A stretch of DNA of 7,275 nucleotides, taken from assembly GCA_947628595.1 (NCBI GenBank), contig CANRAN010000067.1:1-7275 (forward strand), in the 5' to 3' direction. The notes under the pieces are model-generated. The model ran no database searches. It saw nothing but the letters and a program-made list of their open reading frames with translations, and was not told where the DNA came from. The stretch comes from an uncultured Clostridia bacterium. GTDB taxonomy: Bacteria; Bacillota; Clostridia; Oscillospirales; Acutalibacteraceae. The translations under genes were made by a program, and so were the position numbers. Below, piece after piece: positions 1-5,812 of this stretch. The stretch's first letter is position 1, and every line of letters starts with the position of its first letter.

Positions 1-38
1 AGGGCGTCCCCTTGTCAATGCCTTTACAAACTAATCTC

Positions 39-59
39 GGCGGCGTGCCGCCGCTGTCC
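39..59 (+). repeat. GC-rich palindromic motif, copy 1
   Basis: The core GGCGGCGTGCCGCCGCTGTC contains an almost perfect palindrome (CGGCGGC / GCCGCCG around GT). It recurs in the same orientation at 234-253 and 1996-2015. Its GC content contrasts strongly with the AT-rich surroundings. It resembles REP-type dispersed palindromes in form, but I cannot place it in a named family. Confidence 0.7.
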
Positions 60-67
60 AGTCGCGA

Positions 68-182
68 TTTCGCTCACTGCGTTCGCTCTGACTATTGTGG
101 TGGTGAGTTTGTGTCCGCAATAGTAAGTTTGCCTGTCGGAGTGTGGCAGAAAGTATCGAGAGCGACTCTGACGAGCCGCTCC
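68..182 (+). repeat. Dispersed structured repeat, copy 1
   Basis: This block aligns by eye to the reverse complement of 2109-2224 at roughly two thirds identity. Shared blocks include TTCGCTCAC, TGACTATTGTG, TGTGTCCGCAATA, CCTGTCGGA and AGCCGCTCC, in the same order and with nearly the same spacing. ACTATTGTGG (91-100) pairs with CCGCAATAGT (115-124), a 10-bp stem with one G-T pair. The second copy keeps most of this stem, which suggests a structured RNA or DNA element. No coding potential is evident; the reading frame across it is low-complexity and lacks a ribosome binding site. The function is unknown. Confidence 0.75.
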
Positions 183-233
183 GCCATAAGTAACCTGTGG
201 CGAGTAAACGGCAGTTTTAGGTCAAGCCTTTTT

Positions 234-253
234 GCGGCGTGCCGCCGCTGTCC
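234..253 (+). repeat. GC-rich palindromic motif, copy 2
   Basis: The same core as at 39-59, here GCGGCGTGCCGCCGCTGTCC. It is preceded by CCTTTTT and lies about 50 bp after the end of repeat copy 1. Both left-edge motif copies are followed by a similar tail (GTCCAGTCG against GTCCGGTCG), so the shared sequence runs slightly past the palindrome. Confidence 0.7.
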
Positions 254-300
254 GGTCGAAGTTCCGTGCATTCAACTGTTTTTAAGTCATTCCTTTTGCT

Positions 301-546
301 TTCCCTAAAGCAGAAATAAATTGATCTGCTGAATTTTTTGCTTTTGCACCTTAATTCTACAAAATCGGGTGCAGAAATATAACCCCACATTCAGAAAATT
401 ACTCTCACAAAGTGAGGATTTAATGTTTTATACAACGATAAACCGATTTGATGATTTGAAAGAATAAAAAATAATTGCCGACTGAGAATAAACTCGGCAC
501 GACAGTTAATTATTTGTCTAAATATGGTAAATCAGAATAATATATT
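301..546. other. Gene-free AT-rich spacer with small hairpins
   Basis: No supportable gene was found. Several short inverted repeats occur in series: GCAGA/TCTGC (310-329), TGCACC/GGTGCA (345-373), CTCAC/GTGAG with a 3-nt loop (404-416), and GCCGA/TCGGC nested inside AATAATT/AATTATT (470-514). The last could be a terminator-like or structured element on either strand. None matches an RNA family that I recognise. Confidence 0.4.
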
Positions 547-592
547 AAAAAATAGCCTGCGGATGATTTTTCATAACCACAGACTATTTTTT
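547..592 (-). terminator. Terminator of the xre-immA-LURP operon
   Basis: On the minus strand, AAAAAATAGTCTGTGG pairs with CCGCAGGCTATTTTTT, with two G-U pairs and an inner ATGA/TCAT stem, and it ends in a run of six T. In the plus direction the two wobble pairs become C-A mismatches, so the hairpin is better suited to the minus strand. It starts 24 nt after the stop codon of the LURP-one-like gene. Confidence 0.8.
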
Positions 593-616
593 ATTATTTA
601 CCGAATTTATGGTATG

Positions 617-1093
617 TCAGGTAGGAATAGGATGACTCTCTGTCAGAGCAATGTATATATCTGCACACAGGGCAACAGACAGCATGAAAATATGATATTG
701 TCCCTCAGTGATATTTACCTCGTATCCCTCGCCTTGCTGAGTCCAGCATTTTTTTTGTGTCATAATGACCTCACCGTTTGAATTGAGCATAGAGAACCTC
801 CCGTCGGCAAGATTTCCGATAAAACGGAAAGTGCTGCCGTATATTGCAAAGGAGAATTGCTTATTTATGCACGGGACAAGGGCGTAAAATCTCCTTGAAC
901 ACCTGATTGTAAAATAATTAAGCATAAAAGTATTGAATTTTATCGTGGAAACGGGTTTGCTTTCATTGTAGGACATTGTAATACGCAGTGAGGGAGAAGC
1001 CTCTACATATGCAGTGTAAACAGGCTCAGCATTATCGTTATATATTGTGAAGCCGTCAGTGCACGTGCCTCCACGTCTAATAAAAAATTTCAT
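617..1093 (-). CDS. LURP-one-related / tubby-like (YxjI-type) protein
   Basis: A 158-aa protein resembling the LURP-one-related (LOR, PF04525) family, which shares its barrel fold with tubby C-terminal domains and phospholipid scramblases. The family-like pattern is an N-terminal strand segment MKFFIRRG, then FTIYNDNAEPVYTA (15-28). Later come a short G-x-x-x-x-G-R-F-x-M segment near 93-102, NGEVI (106-110), a K/W strand (114-117) followed by YEVNI (124-128), and a hydrophobic C-terminal helix (134-150). Bacterial members are poorly characterised; membrane or lipid association is inferred from the fold. I chose the ATG at 1093 because a GGGGGG Shine-Dalgarno lies 6 nt upstream. The longer ATG at 1150 would overlap the protease gene and lacks such a site. 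It is the last gene of the operon, 34 bp after the protease gene. The match is from memory of the family pattern and is moderately sure. Confidence 0.65.
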   Translation of the reverse strand: MKFFIRRGGTCTDGFTIYNDNAEPVYTAYVEASPSLRITMSYNESKPVSTIKFNTFMLNYFTIRCSRRFYALVPCINKQFSFAIYGSTFRFIGNLADGRFSMLNSNGEVIMTQKKCWTQQGEGYEVNITEGQYHIFMLSVALCADIYIALTESHPIPT

Positions 1094-1127
1094 ACCGAAC
1101 CCCCCGAAAAGTATTTCTGTATTTAGT

Positions 1128-1565
1128 TTACCCAAAAAATGCATCCTCAATCATAGATTTAGGTATATGGGTTATTTTTGATATATCCTCTGCCGTGACA
1201 CTGTCCATCCCGACTGTTTCATCGCTTTCAAATGCCAGCAGGAGGTGTGCGGCAAAGCAATCTGCCTCCCTCTCGAATTTTGAAATACAAAAACTTGTAT
1301 TAAGGCTGAGCTGTATTGTGTTTGTCGTTCCGTGCAATATGATATGACCAAGCTCGTGTGCGGCTGTTATACGACGATTATAGTAGCTCAATGCGGTATT
1401 GAGTACAATAAAGGTTATTCCCTCCATAGTTACTGTAAATCCGTTGATATGCTCGGGTAAATCCTTGTCCACTATTATTATTCCCATTTTTTCGCAGATT
1501 AAAAACGGATCCGCACTTCCGCATTTATGTATTAACTGTTCAACATTATTTTTTATTTTATTCAT
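1128..1565 (-). CDS. ImmA/IrrE-family metallo-endopeptidase
   Basis: A 145-aa predicted zinc metalloprotease of the ImmA/IrrE family (COG2856, peptidase_M78). The zinc-binding motif HELGH is at residues 70-74 within AAHELGHIILHG. The likely third ligand is Glu100 in FEREADCFAAHLLL, the family's typical second motif. Family members cleave a cognate XRE-type repressor: ImmA cuts ImmR in ICEBs1, and IrrE/PprI cuts DdrO in Deinococcus. The gene starts 12 bp after the stop of an XRE repressor gene on the same strand, so that protein is the obvious candidate substrate. The start ATG has GGAG 7 nt upstream. The length is normal for a stand-alone member and all catalytic residues are present, so it is probably active. 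No secretion signal is visible and it should act in the cytoplasm. Confidence 0.92.
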   Translation of the reverse strand: MNKIKNNVEQLIHKCGSADPFLICEKMGIIIVDKDLPEHINGFTVTMEGITFIVLNTALSYYNRRITAAHELGHIILHGTTNTIQLSLNTSFCISKFEREADCFAAHLLLAFESDETVGMDSVTAEDISKITHIPKSMIEDAFFG

Positions 1566-1577
1566 ATAAATCTCCGT

Positions 1578-1970
1578 TTATCCGAATGATTCTTTTCTGT
1601 GCTGTTTTGCAAGAGCCGCAACTGCCATTATAGCATCTACGATTTTTTTCTTGTCGTCCTCATTAAGGAGAACCCCATCAAACATTAATCCCTGCTGGGA
1701 AGTGAGAACCTGTGTAAATTCGTCAAAAACCTCCGAAAGCTCACATACATCATGTCTTTTTACGGTACTTTTTTTGCCCAGAAGATAATCTGTTGATACT
1801 CCGAATACCGAGCAGATTTTCAATATCATTTCACTGTCGGGCTGACGCCTGCCCTGTTCATACATTCCGACAGCAGATGCCGATATCCCGAGACTTTCGG
1901 CAAGCTCTGACTGTGTTATTTTCTTGTTTTTCCTAAGCTCCTTAATTTTGCTTCCCAAATGGTTATTCAT
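1578..1970 (-). CDS. XRE-family transcriptional repressor
   Basis: A 130-aa DNA-binding protein. Residues 7-65 form a cro/C1-type helix-turn-helix: IKELRKNKKITQSELAESLG, then ISASAVGMYEQGRRQPD with the recognition helix at about 30-40, ending in the usual FGVSTDYLLG. The C-terminal half (about 75-130) is helical and charged (LLNEDDKKKIVDAI) and may carry dimerisation and the protease-sensitive segment. A GGGGGG Shine-Dalgarno lies 6 nt before the ATG. It is the first gene of the operon, ahead of the ImmA-type protease, and probably represses its own promoter at 2263-2291. By analogy with ImmR/ImmA and DdrO/IrrE, proteolysis would lift repression. The pairing is inferred from gene order; the cleavage site cannot be read from sequence. 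Confidence 0.93.
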   Translation of the reverse strand: MNNHLGSKIKELRKNKKITQSELAESLGISASAVGMYEQGRRQPDSEMILKICSVFGVSTDYLLGKKSTVKRHDVCELSEVFDEFTQVLTSQQGLMFDGVLLNEDDKKKIVDAIMAVAALAKQHRKESFG

Positions 1971-1995
1971 ACTATTCCCCCCGGAATTTTTCGGC

Positions 1996-2015
1996 GGCGG
2001 CGTGCCGCCGCTGTC
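1996..2015 (+). repeat. GC-rich palindromic motif, copy 3
   Basis: An exact 20-base match to the motif at 39-58. It sits 26 bp upstream of the XRE start codon, inside the predicted transcribed leader of that operon. Read on the minus strand it would fold into a very stable GC hairpin between the rest of the leader and the GGGGGG ribosome binding site. An effect on translation or mRNA stability is possible but is only inferred. Confidence 0.7.
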
Positions 2016-2108
2016 AATCCGTAATTACTTTACTCAGGTCATTAGCCTTATGACCCGAACGCATAGATACGCAAAAAAACAGGCAATAGGTCTGTCATTT
2101 GTAGTTAT

Positions 2109-2224
2109 GGAGCGGCTTGGAGAACCACTCACGATAATATCTTATGGTTTCCGACAGGTAAATTTATTATTGCGGACACAGACCTGTTGTTCACAATAGT
2201 CAAATCAACTGCGGTGAGCGAAAA
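2109..2224 (-). repeat. Dispersed structured repeat, copy 2 (inverted)
   Basis: The reverse-complement counterpart of 68-182. The best block, TGTGTCCGCAATA followed by TAA-TTT-CCTGTCGGA, lies at 2181-2151 on the minus strand. ACTATTGTGA (2200-2191) still pairs partly with TCCGCAATAAT, so the hairpin is mostly kept. It lies downstream of the operon promoter at 2263-2291 and should be transcribed as part of the xre leader. Similarity becomes patchy beyond 2109. Confidence 0.75.
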
Positions 2225-2262
2225 TGCAAACATGGGTGCAACGACTCGCTATTGTTGCTAAT

Positions 2263-2291
2263 ATTATAACACCACGGAACGTGTATTTCAA
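2263..2291 (-). promoter_or_regulatory. Promoter of the xre-immA-LURP operon
   Basis: On the minus strand, TTGAAA (2291-2286) is separated by 17 nt from TATAAT (2268-2263), nearly the sigma-A consensus. The spacer holds an imperfect dyad, ACACG-TTC-CGTGGTGT, which is a plausible operator for the XRE protein. The start of transcription would be near 2256, giving a leader of about 285 nt. The operator assignment is inference. Confidence 0.8.
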
Positions 2292-2361
2292 GTATTATTT
2301 TTTATTATTTTATCTATTATACAATTTATGCGACAACGTTAAAAAAATTAAAAATTACCTA

Positions 2362-2389
2362 TTGATTTTTAGCTGAAATGGGTTATAAT
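2362..2389 (+). promoter_or_regulatory. Promoter of the 67-aa / sigma-4-like operon
   Basis: TTGATT (2362-2367), a 16-nt spacer and a perfect TATAAT (2384-2389). It fires away from the xre promoter, so the two operons are divergent. Downstream, two imperfect direct repeats (AAAGTACACGTATTT and AAAGTAATAGTGTATTT, about 2406-2438) contain TACAC/GTGTA arms and could be a regulator site. The leader to the ATG is about 100 nt. Confidence 0.7.
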
Positions 2390-2496
2390 TAATTATAGGC
2401 GAAGTTAAAGTACACGTATTTAAAGTAATAGTGTATTTTATATGCCTACATTTTTTTAAAAATTCAACTACACGAACTGTGTGGAAAGGAGCAGAT

Positions 2497-2700
2497 ATGA
2501 CATATAGAGAGTGGTCAGAGGAATACTTTGAAAGTGCAAGAAACGTAAAAAGACAGATAGATGAGTTAAAAGATGAGTTAAAGACTGTATCTGCCGATAA
2601 GCTTGCCGAACTTACAAACAGGATACATATCATGACAACGATGTATTATGATTGTTTGGATACTGCAAGACTTCTTGGAAGAAGAGAGGGAGAATGCTGA
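2497..2700 (+). CDS. Small helical protein of unknown function (67 aa)
   Basis: I do not recognise this family. The protein is 67 aa, highly charged and predicted to be almost entirely helical. Residues 14-44 (from ARNVKRQIDELKDELK onward) have a heptad-like pattern suggesting a short coiled coil. No signal peptide or membrane segment is visible. The start ATG is set by AAAGGAG 5 nt upstream; a longer in-frame ATG at 2431 has no ribosome binding site. The stop codon overlaps the ATG of the next gene, a sigma region-4-like protein, so the two are probably translationally coupled and may act as partners. Small helical proteins paired with a lone region-4 helix-turn-helix also occur in Clostridia mobile elements, but a phage or element origin is not demonstrated here. 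Confidence 0.8.
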   Translation: MTYREWSEEYFESARNVKRQIDELKDELKTVSADKLAELTNRIHIMTTMYYDCLDTARLLGRREGEC

Positions 2701-2999
2701 TGAAGACAATTATAAGAAATATAGATGAACGTGAAGAAAAGGAAATGTCGCTTTTCGCATTTCTAAATAACAGGGAAGACGGTGGGAATGATAATCAGCG
2801 TAAAAGAATGAAGCGTATATTAAAGCTTGCAATGGAAAATGAGCTTACCGACAGACAGAAGGTTTGTATAAATATGAAATTCTATTTGGGAATGAAGGTT
2901 GGTGAAATAGCAGATAAGCTTGATATAAAGCCGGCAACCGTATATAAGCATATAAGAAAGGGAATAGCTGTGATGAAGCATTGTGCAATATACCTCTGA
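2700..2999 (+). CDS. Sigma-70 region-4-like helix-turn-helix protein
   Basis: A 99-aa protein. Residues 47-93 look like sigma-70 region 4 (or a LuxR-like variant): ELTDRQKVCINMKFYLGMKV, then the helix-turn-helix GEIADKLDIKPATVYKHIRK at about 68-87. There is no region 2, so it is not a complete sigma factor. It is more likely a DNA-binding regulator or a sigma-4-like accessory factor. Residues 1-35 are charged and poorly conserved in appearance. I chose the ATG at 2700 because AGGGAG (2687-2692) lies 7 nt upstream and the ATG overlaps the preceding TGA. An in-frame ATG two codons earlier (2694) is too close to that site. The adjacent 67-aa protein is the likely functional partner. The target promoter is unknown. 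Confidence 0.78.
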   Translation: MKTIIRNIDEREEKEMSLFAFLNNREDGGNDNQRKRMKRILKLAMENELTDRQKVCINMKFYLGMKVGEIADKLDIKPATVYKHIRKGIAVMKHCAIYL

Positions 3000-3093
3000 T
3001 ACATATGTTTTTGAATTTTTTATTTTATTTATGAATAAAAAAATGAAAAATGACAATGCTATAAGGGACAGAATTATTTTGGAGGTATTTTAT

Positions 3094-3318
3094 ATGCTTG
3101 ATAAAATTTCTTTGATACTGCTCATAATCGGCGGACTTAACTGGGGTTCTGTCGGTATATTCCAGTTTGATATTGTCGCTTGGATTTGCGGCGGACAGAC
3201 AGGTATCATAAGCAGAATCATCTATACTCTTGTAGCACTTGCTGCTATATGGTGTATTTCGCTTTTATTTCGTGATGACACGTCCTACAATAAGGATAGA
3301 TCGGCATACAGTGAATAA
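3094..3318 (+). CDS. DUF378 family small membrane protein
   Basis: A 74-aa integral membrane protein of the DUF378 family (PF04070). The family hallmark is clear: LDKISLILLIIGGLNWGSVG (2-21) is the first membrane segment with the GGLNWG motif, followed by FQFDIVAWICGG (23-34). The second segment is RIIYTLVALAAIWCISLLF (41-59). A short polar tail follows (60-74), typically on one side of the membrane. The biochemical role of the family is unknown. The start is set by GGAGG 8 nt upstream; the longer frame beginning at 2983 overlaps the previous gene and has no such site. No convincing promoter is visible in the 94-bp gap, so it may be read through from the upstream operon. The family assignment is confident. 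Confidence 0.93.
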   Translation: MLDKISLILLIIGGLNWGSVGIFQFDIVAWICGGQTGIISRIIYTLVALAAIWCISLLFRDDTSYNKDRSAYSE

Positions 3319-3356
3319 TACCGATCGCACGACAAGACTTATACCAAAATTATGAA

Positions 3357-3395
3357 AAGCGGTCTGCTGCACTTATAGTGTGCGACAGACCGCTT
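3357..3395 (-). terminator. Hairpin terminator between convergent genes
   Basis: AAGCGGTCTG and CAGACCGCTT form a perfect 10-bp stem, extended by imperfect GCAC/GTGT pairing. On the minus strand it is followed by TTTTCATAATTTT, so it best serves the lipoprotein gene, whose stop codon is 3 nt away. There is no T-run on the plus strand, but it may also limit read-through from the DUF378 gene. Confidence 0.75.
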
Positions 3396-3398
3396 ATC

Positions 3399-3869
3399 CT
3401 AATTGTTACCCAACATAATTTTAGTTATATGCCCATTATTGTCCGTTTTTATTGTATATGAATTTTTATTGGGGGGTGAATAAGAATAACCGTTTCCATC
3501 GGGAGAAAGCTTTATGCTCTCCTTGTTTTTTCTAAGCTCCACCATAAGATTGGAGACAATGACCGGAAATGAATTATTGGGAATGAGCAGAGAATCACTG
3601 TTGCATATAAGTGAACCGAGAGAAACAGTGTATTTACCATTTGAGCAACGGAAGCTTAGTCCGGACATGGTTTCCGGAGAATTTAAAGTAACAGATTCAA
3701 CATTATCATTTAAAAAGCTTAATGTGCAATTATAATCTTTTCCAAAATAATTAATTATGCAATCCCTTTCCGTTTCCAGACTGAGCATAGGTGTGCTGTC
3801 TGCCTCGGAACAAGCCCCAAAGGAAAGCAAAAGTATTATTGACGATAGTGTTGCAATTATTTTTTTCAA
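3399..3869 (-). CDS. Predicted lipoprotein of unknown function (TTG start)
   Basis: A 156-aa exported protein. Residues 1-19 are a signal peptide (MKK, then the hydrophobic IIATLSSIILLLSFGA), with a lipobox-like LSFGAC giving Cys20 as the lipidation site. The Phe at -3 is atypical. The mature part has alternating strands with NCTLSFLNDNVESVTLNSPE (47-66), GKYTVSLGSL (78-87), GNGYSY (125-130) and HITKI (147-151). This is reminiscent of LolA-like or sporulation-related lipoproteins of Clostridia, but I cannot name a family. The only usable start is TTG at 3869, with AAAGGCGG 8 nt upstream; an in-frame stop lies just before it. An ATG at 3873 is in another frame, and removing one A from the A7 run would join it to this protein. 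It lies downstream of nnr but is separated from it by a strong terminator. Confidence 0.82.
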   Translation of the reverse strand: MKKIIATLSSIILLLSFGACSEADSTPMLSLETERDCIINYFGKDYNCTLSFLNDNVESVTLNSPETMSGLSFRCSNGKYTVSLGSLICNSDSLLIPNNSFPVIVSNLMVELRKNKESIKLSPDGNGYSYSPPNKNSYTIKTDNNGHITKIMLGNN

Positions 3870-3963
3870 GCATACGACCGCCTTTCACGCAGTATGGATG
3901 TTAAGCACCACGGTTTTTCCTTACTGTTATATAATATTCATATACATAGGATTTATGATAAAA

Positions 3964-3994
3964 ATACCCTCGGTCCAACCAACCGAGGGTATTG
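3964..3994 (-). terminator. Rho-independent terminator of nnr
   Basis: A perfect 12-bp stem, AATACCCTCGGT (3964-3975) with ACCGAGGGTATT (3983-3994), and a 7-nt loop. On the minus strand it runs into GTATTTTTATC, a clear T-tract. It begins 9 nt after the nnr stop codon. Confidence 0.92.
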
Positions 3995-4003
3995 AGGTAT
4001 TTA

Positions 4004-5530
4004 TTATTTCAGTATATATTTCAGTTCTTCAAGCATATCGCTTGGGAGCATAGTGCGTGCAGAATATTTTTCTGCACATTTATCGCCGGCAAGTCCATGG
4101 TAATAAGTAGCATATATTGCCGCTTCAGCATAGCTTAAACCCTGTGCAAGGAAGGAAGCTGCCATTCCGGCAAGTACATCACCGCTTCCGCCCTTTGCCA
4201 TGCCATTATTTCCGGTTAGATTAACATAGACATTCCCGTCGGGCAATGCTATCAGCGTGTTTGCACCTTTCAGAATAACAGTAACTCCATATTTGCTTGC
4301 AAAATCTCTTGCTACGCGATATCTGTTTTTCTGTATATCGGCAACAGTTGTACCCGCAAGATTTGCCATTTCTCCGGGGTGAGGTGTAAGTATAACAGGT
4401 GCGTTGCATTGTCTTAGAACATCAATATTCATGGTTATGGAATTAATTCCGTCCGCATCCAGGACGACAGGCTTGTTTGATGTACTTATCATTGCCGACA
4501 CAAGCTCTGCCATATCATTGCTTGTTCCAAGTCCGCATCCGATAAGAAGTGCACTTGCTTTTTCAAGTATCTGATATTGTAACGTGTCAAATGAATTTAT
4601 GCTTATAAGGCCGTCATTTGATTGGGGCAGAGGAATAAATACAGCTTCTGTAAGCTTAGATGCTACAATAGGATAAATTACATTCGGGACAGCGGCACGC
4701 AAAATCCCTACTCCGCTGCGAAGTGCAGCCATTCCCGAAAGGACAGCAGCTCCCGACATTCCGTAGCTTCCGCAAATCGAAAGAAGTGTTCCGTTTGTGC
4801 CCTTATGTGCGGATTTTTTGTTTTTCTTGAGAGGATGTGTTTCGATAAATTCATCAGTGGTTTTCATTACATAGGTGCAGGTGTCGATAAGTGACTGAGG
4901 AATACCTATTTTTGCAACAGAAACCTTTCCGCAATAATCTGTGGAGGGATAGAGAACGTGAAGAGGTTTAAGTGCTGTAAAAGATATAGTATAGTCCGCA
5001 TGGAAGCATTCATCAGGAATTTCTCCCGTGTTGCATATAATTCCGCTCGGCGTATCAATGGCAATTTTGACTGCCCTTGTATTTTTGTTGCAGGTATCAA
5101 TCAGCATAGCACTGAATGGGTCAAGCACATCCCTGAATGATATTCCGTATATTGCATCTATAAGCATATCCGAATCGCTTATTGCATTTATACATTCGTC
5201 CTGCTTCTCTGAGAAGTACAGAATATTTACCTTATCGGGTATTATTTCAAAATTCAATTTACCGAGGTTGGTAGCAGGATAGTCATTAGCAAGTATGACT
5301 GTAACTTCACACATAAGAGAAAGAAATCTCGCTGTAACAAAGCCGTCACCGCCGTTATTTCCCTTTCCGCATAGAACGGTTACTTTTTTAAGCTTATTTT
5401 GTATTATGATTTTTGTTGCAAGCTCTGCAACGGCTGCACCTGCCTGTTCCATTAAGGAAGCAAGCGGAAGTCCATTTCGTACATATGCTTTTTCTATATT
5501 CTGCATTTCCCCGCTTTCTACAACTATCAT
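4004..5530 (-). CDS. nnr: Bifunctional NAD(P)H-hydrate epimerase / ADP-dependent dehydratase
   Basis: A 508-aa metabolite-repair enzyme. It restores NADH and NADPH from their damaged hydrated forms (NADHX/NADPHX). The N-terminal YjeF_N domain (about 1-215) interconverts the R and S hydrates; the C-terminal ribokinase-like domain (about 240-505) dehydrates the S form using ADP. N-domain motifs: GKGNNGGDG (55-63), DAIYG (125-129) and IDTPSG (158-163). C-domain motifs: ICGSYGMSGA (252-261), LDADGIN (357-363), TPHPGE (382-387), KGANT (421-425) and GGSGDVLAG (447-455), which contains the catalytic Asp. The length fits the full bifunctional family and no lesion is visible. I chose the ATG at 5530, 6 nt after GAGGTG; a GTG at 5539 overlaps that site and is unlikely. 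It is transcribed alone, from its own promoter to its own terminator. Cytoplasmic housekeeping gene. Confidence 0.96.
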   Translation of the reverse strand: MIVVESGEMQNIEKAYVRNGLPLASLMEQAGAAVAELATKIIIQNKLKKVTVLCGKGNNGGDGFVTARFLSLMCEVTVILANDYPATNLGKLNFEIIPDKVNILYFSEKQDECINAISDSDMLIDAIYGISFRDVLDPFSAMLIDTCNKNTRAVKIAIDTPSGIICNTGEIPDECFHADYTISFTALKPLHVLYPSTDYCGKVSVAKIGIPQSLIDTCTYVMKTTDEFIETHPLKKNKKSAHKGTNGTLLSICGSYGMSGAAVLSGMAALRSGVGILRAAVPNVIYPIVASKLTEAVFIPLPQSNDGLISINSFDTLQYQILEKASALLIGCGLGTSNDMAELVSAMISTSNKPVVLDADGINSITMNIDVLRQCNAPVILTPHPGEMANLAGTTVADIQKNRYRVARDFASKYGVTVILKGANTLIALPDGNVYVNLTGNNGMAKGGSGDVLAGMAASFLAQGLSYAEAAIYATYYHGLAGDKCAEKYSARTMLPSDMLEELKYILK

Positions 5531-5611
5531 TGCTATCACCTCGTTATGTTTTTAGTCTATGTGTAAAATACCTGTTATTCGGTCGGTATAAACACTCTAA
5601 AACCTTATACT

Positions 5612-5640
5612 ATTCTAACACTCATATCTATATTTTTCAA
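5612..5640 (-). promoter_or_regulatory. Promoter of nnr
   Basis: On the minus strand, TTGAAA (5640-5635), a 17-nt spacer and TAGAAT (5617-5612). The predicted start of transcription is near 5605, giving a leader of about 75 nt. The remaining upstream DNA to 5745 is AT-rich, contains two GCAATTTTTT direct repeats (5651-5672), and shows no gene. Confidence 0.7.
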
Positions 5641-5745
5641 TCGAAAATTCGCAATTTTTTGTGCAATTTTTTCGGAAAAAACAGTATATTATTAATTTCT
5701 GTCATAAATATTTCCGATATTTAATGATAAATTTTTGTTATTGTA

Positions 5746-5774
5746 TTGACATTCTTTAAAAAACAATATAAAAT
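5746..5774 (+). promoter_or_regulatory. Promoter of tRNA-Ser
   Basis: A consensus TTGACA (5746-5751), a 17-nt spacer and TAAAAT (5769-5774). It lies about 38 bp upstream of the mature tRNA 5' end, a typical arrangement for a strong stable-RNA promoter. Confidence 0.85.
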
Positions 5775-5812
5775 GTTATTGTTGTCATTTTGGTGGCAGT
5801 ATGATTTAATAC

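Noticed and set aside
12..308. Open frame of 98 codons across the left-edge repeat
   Set aside because: It has no ribosome binding site, its composition follows the GC palindromes and the repeat, and it matches no recognisable family. It runs through repeat copy 1 and both motif copies.
1094..1150. Longer start for the LURP-one-like gene
   Set aside because: The extra 19 residues overlap the protease gene and have no Shine-Dalgarno, while the ATG at 1093 has GGGGGG 6 nt upstream and begins at the family-like first strand.
4004..5530. Ser in GGSGDVLAG of Nnr as a lost catalytic residue
   Set aside because: The catalytic Asp is present, and Ser/Thr alternation before it is normal in this family.
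5540..5740. Riboswitch or T-box ahead of nnr
   Set aside because: The leader is only about 75 nt, AT-rich, and shows no conserved riboswitch motif or leader terminator.
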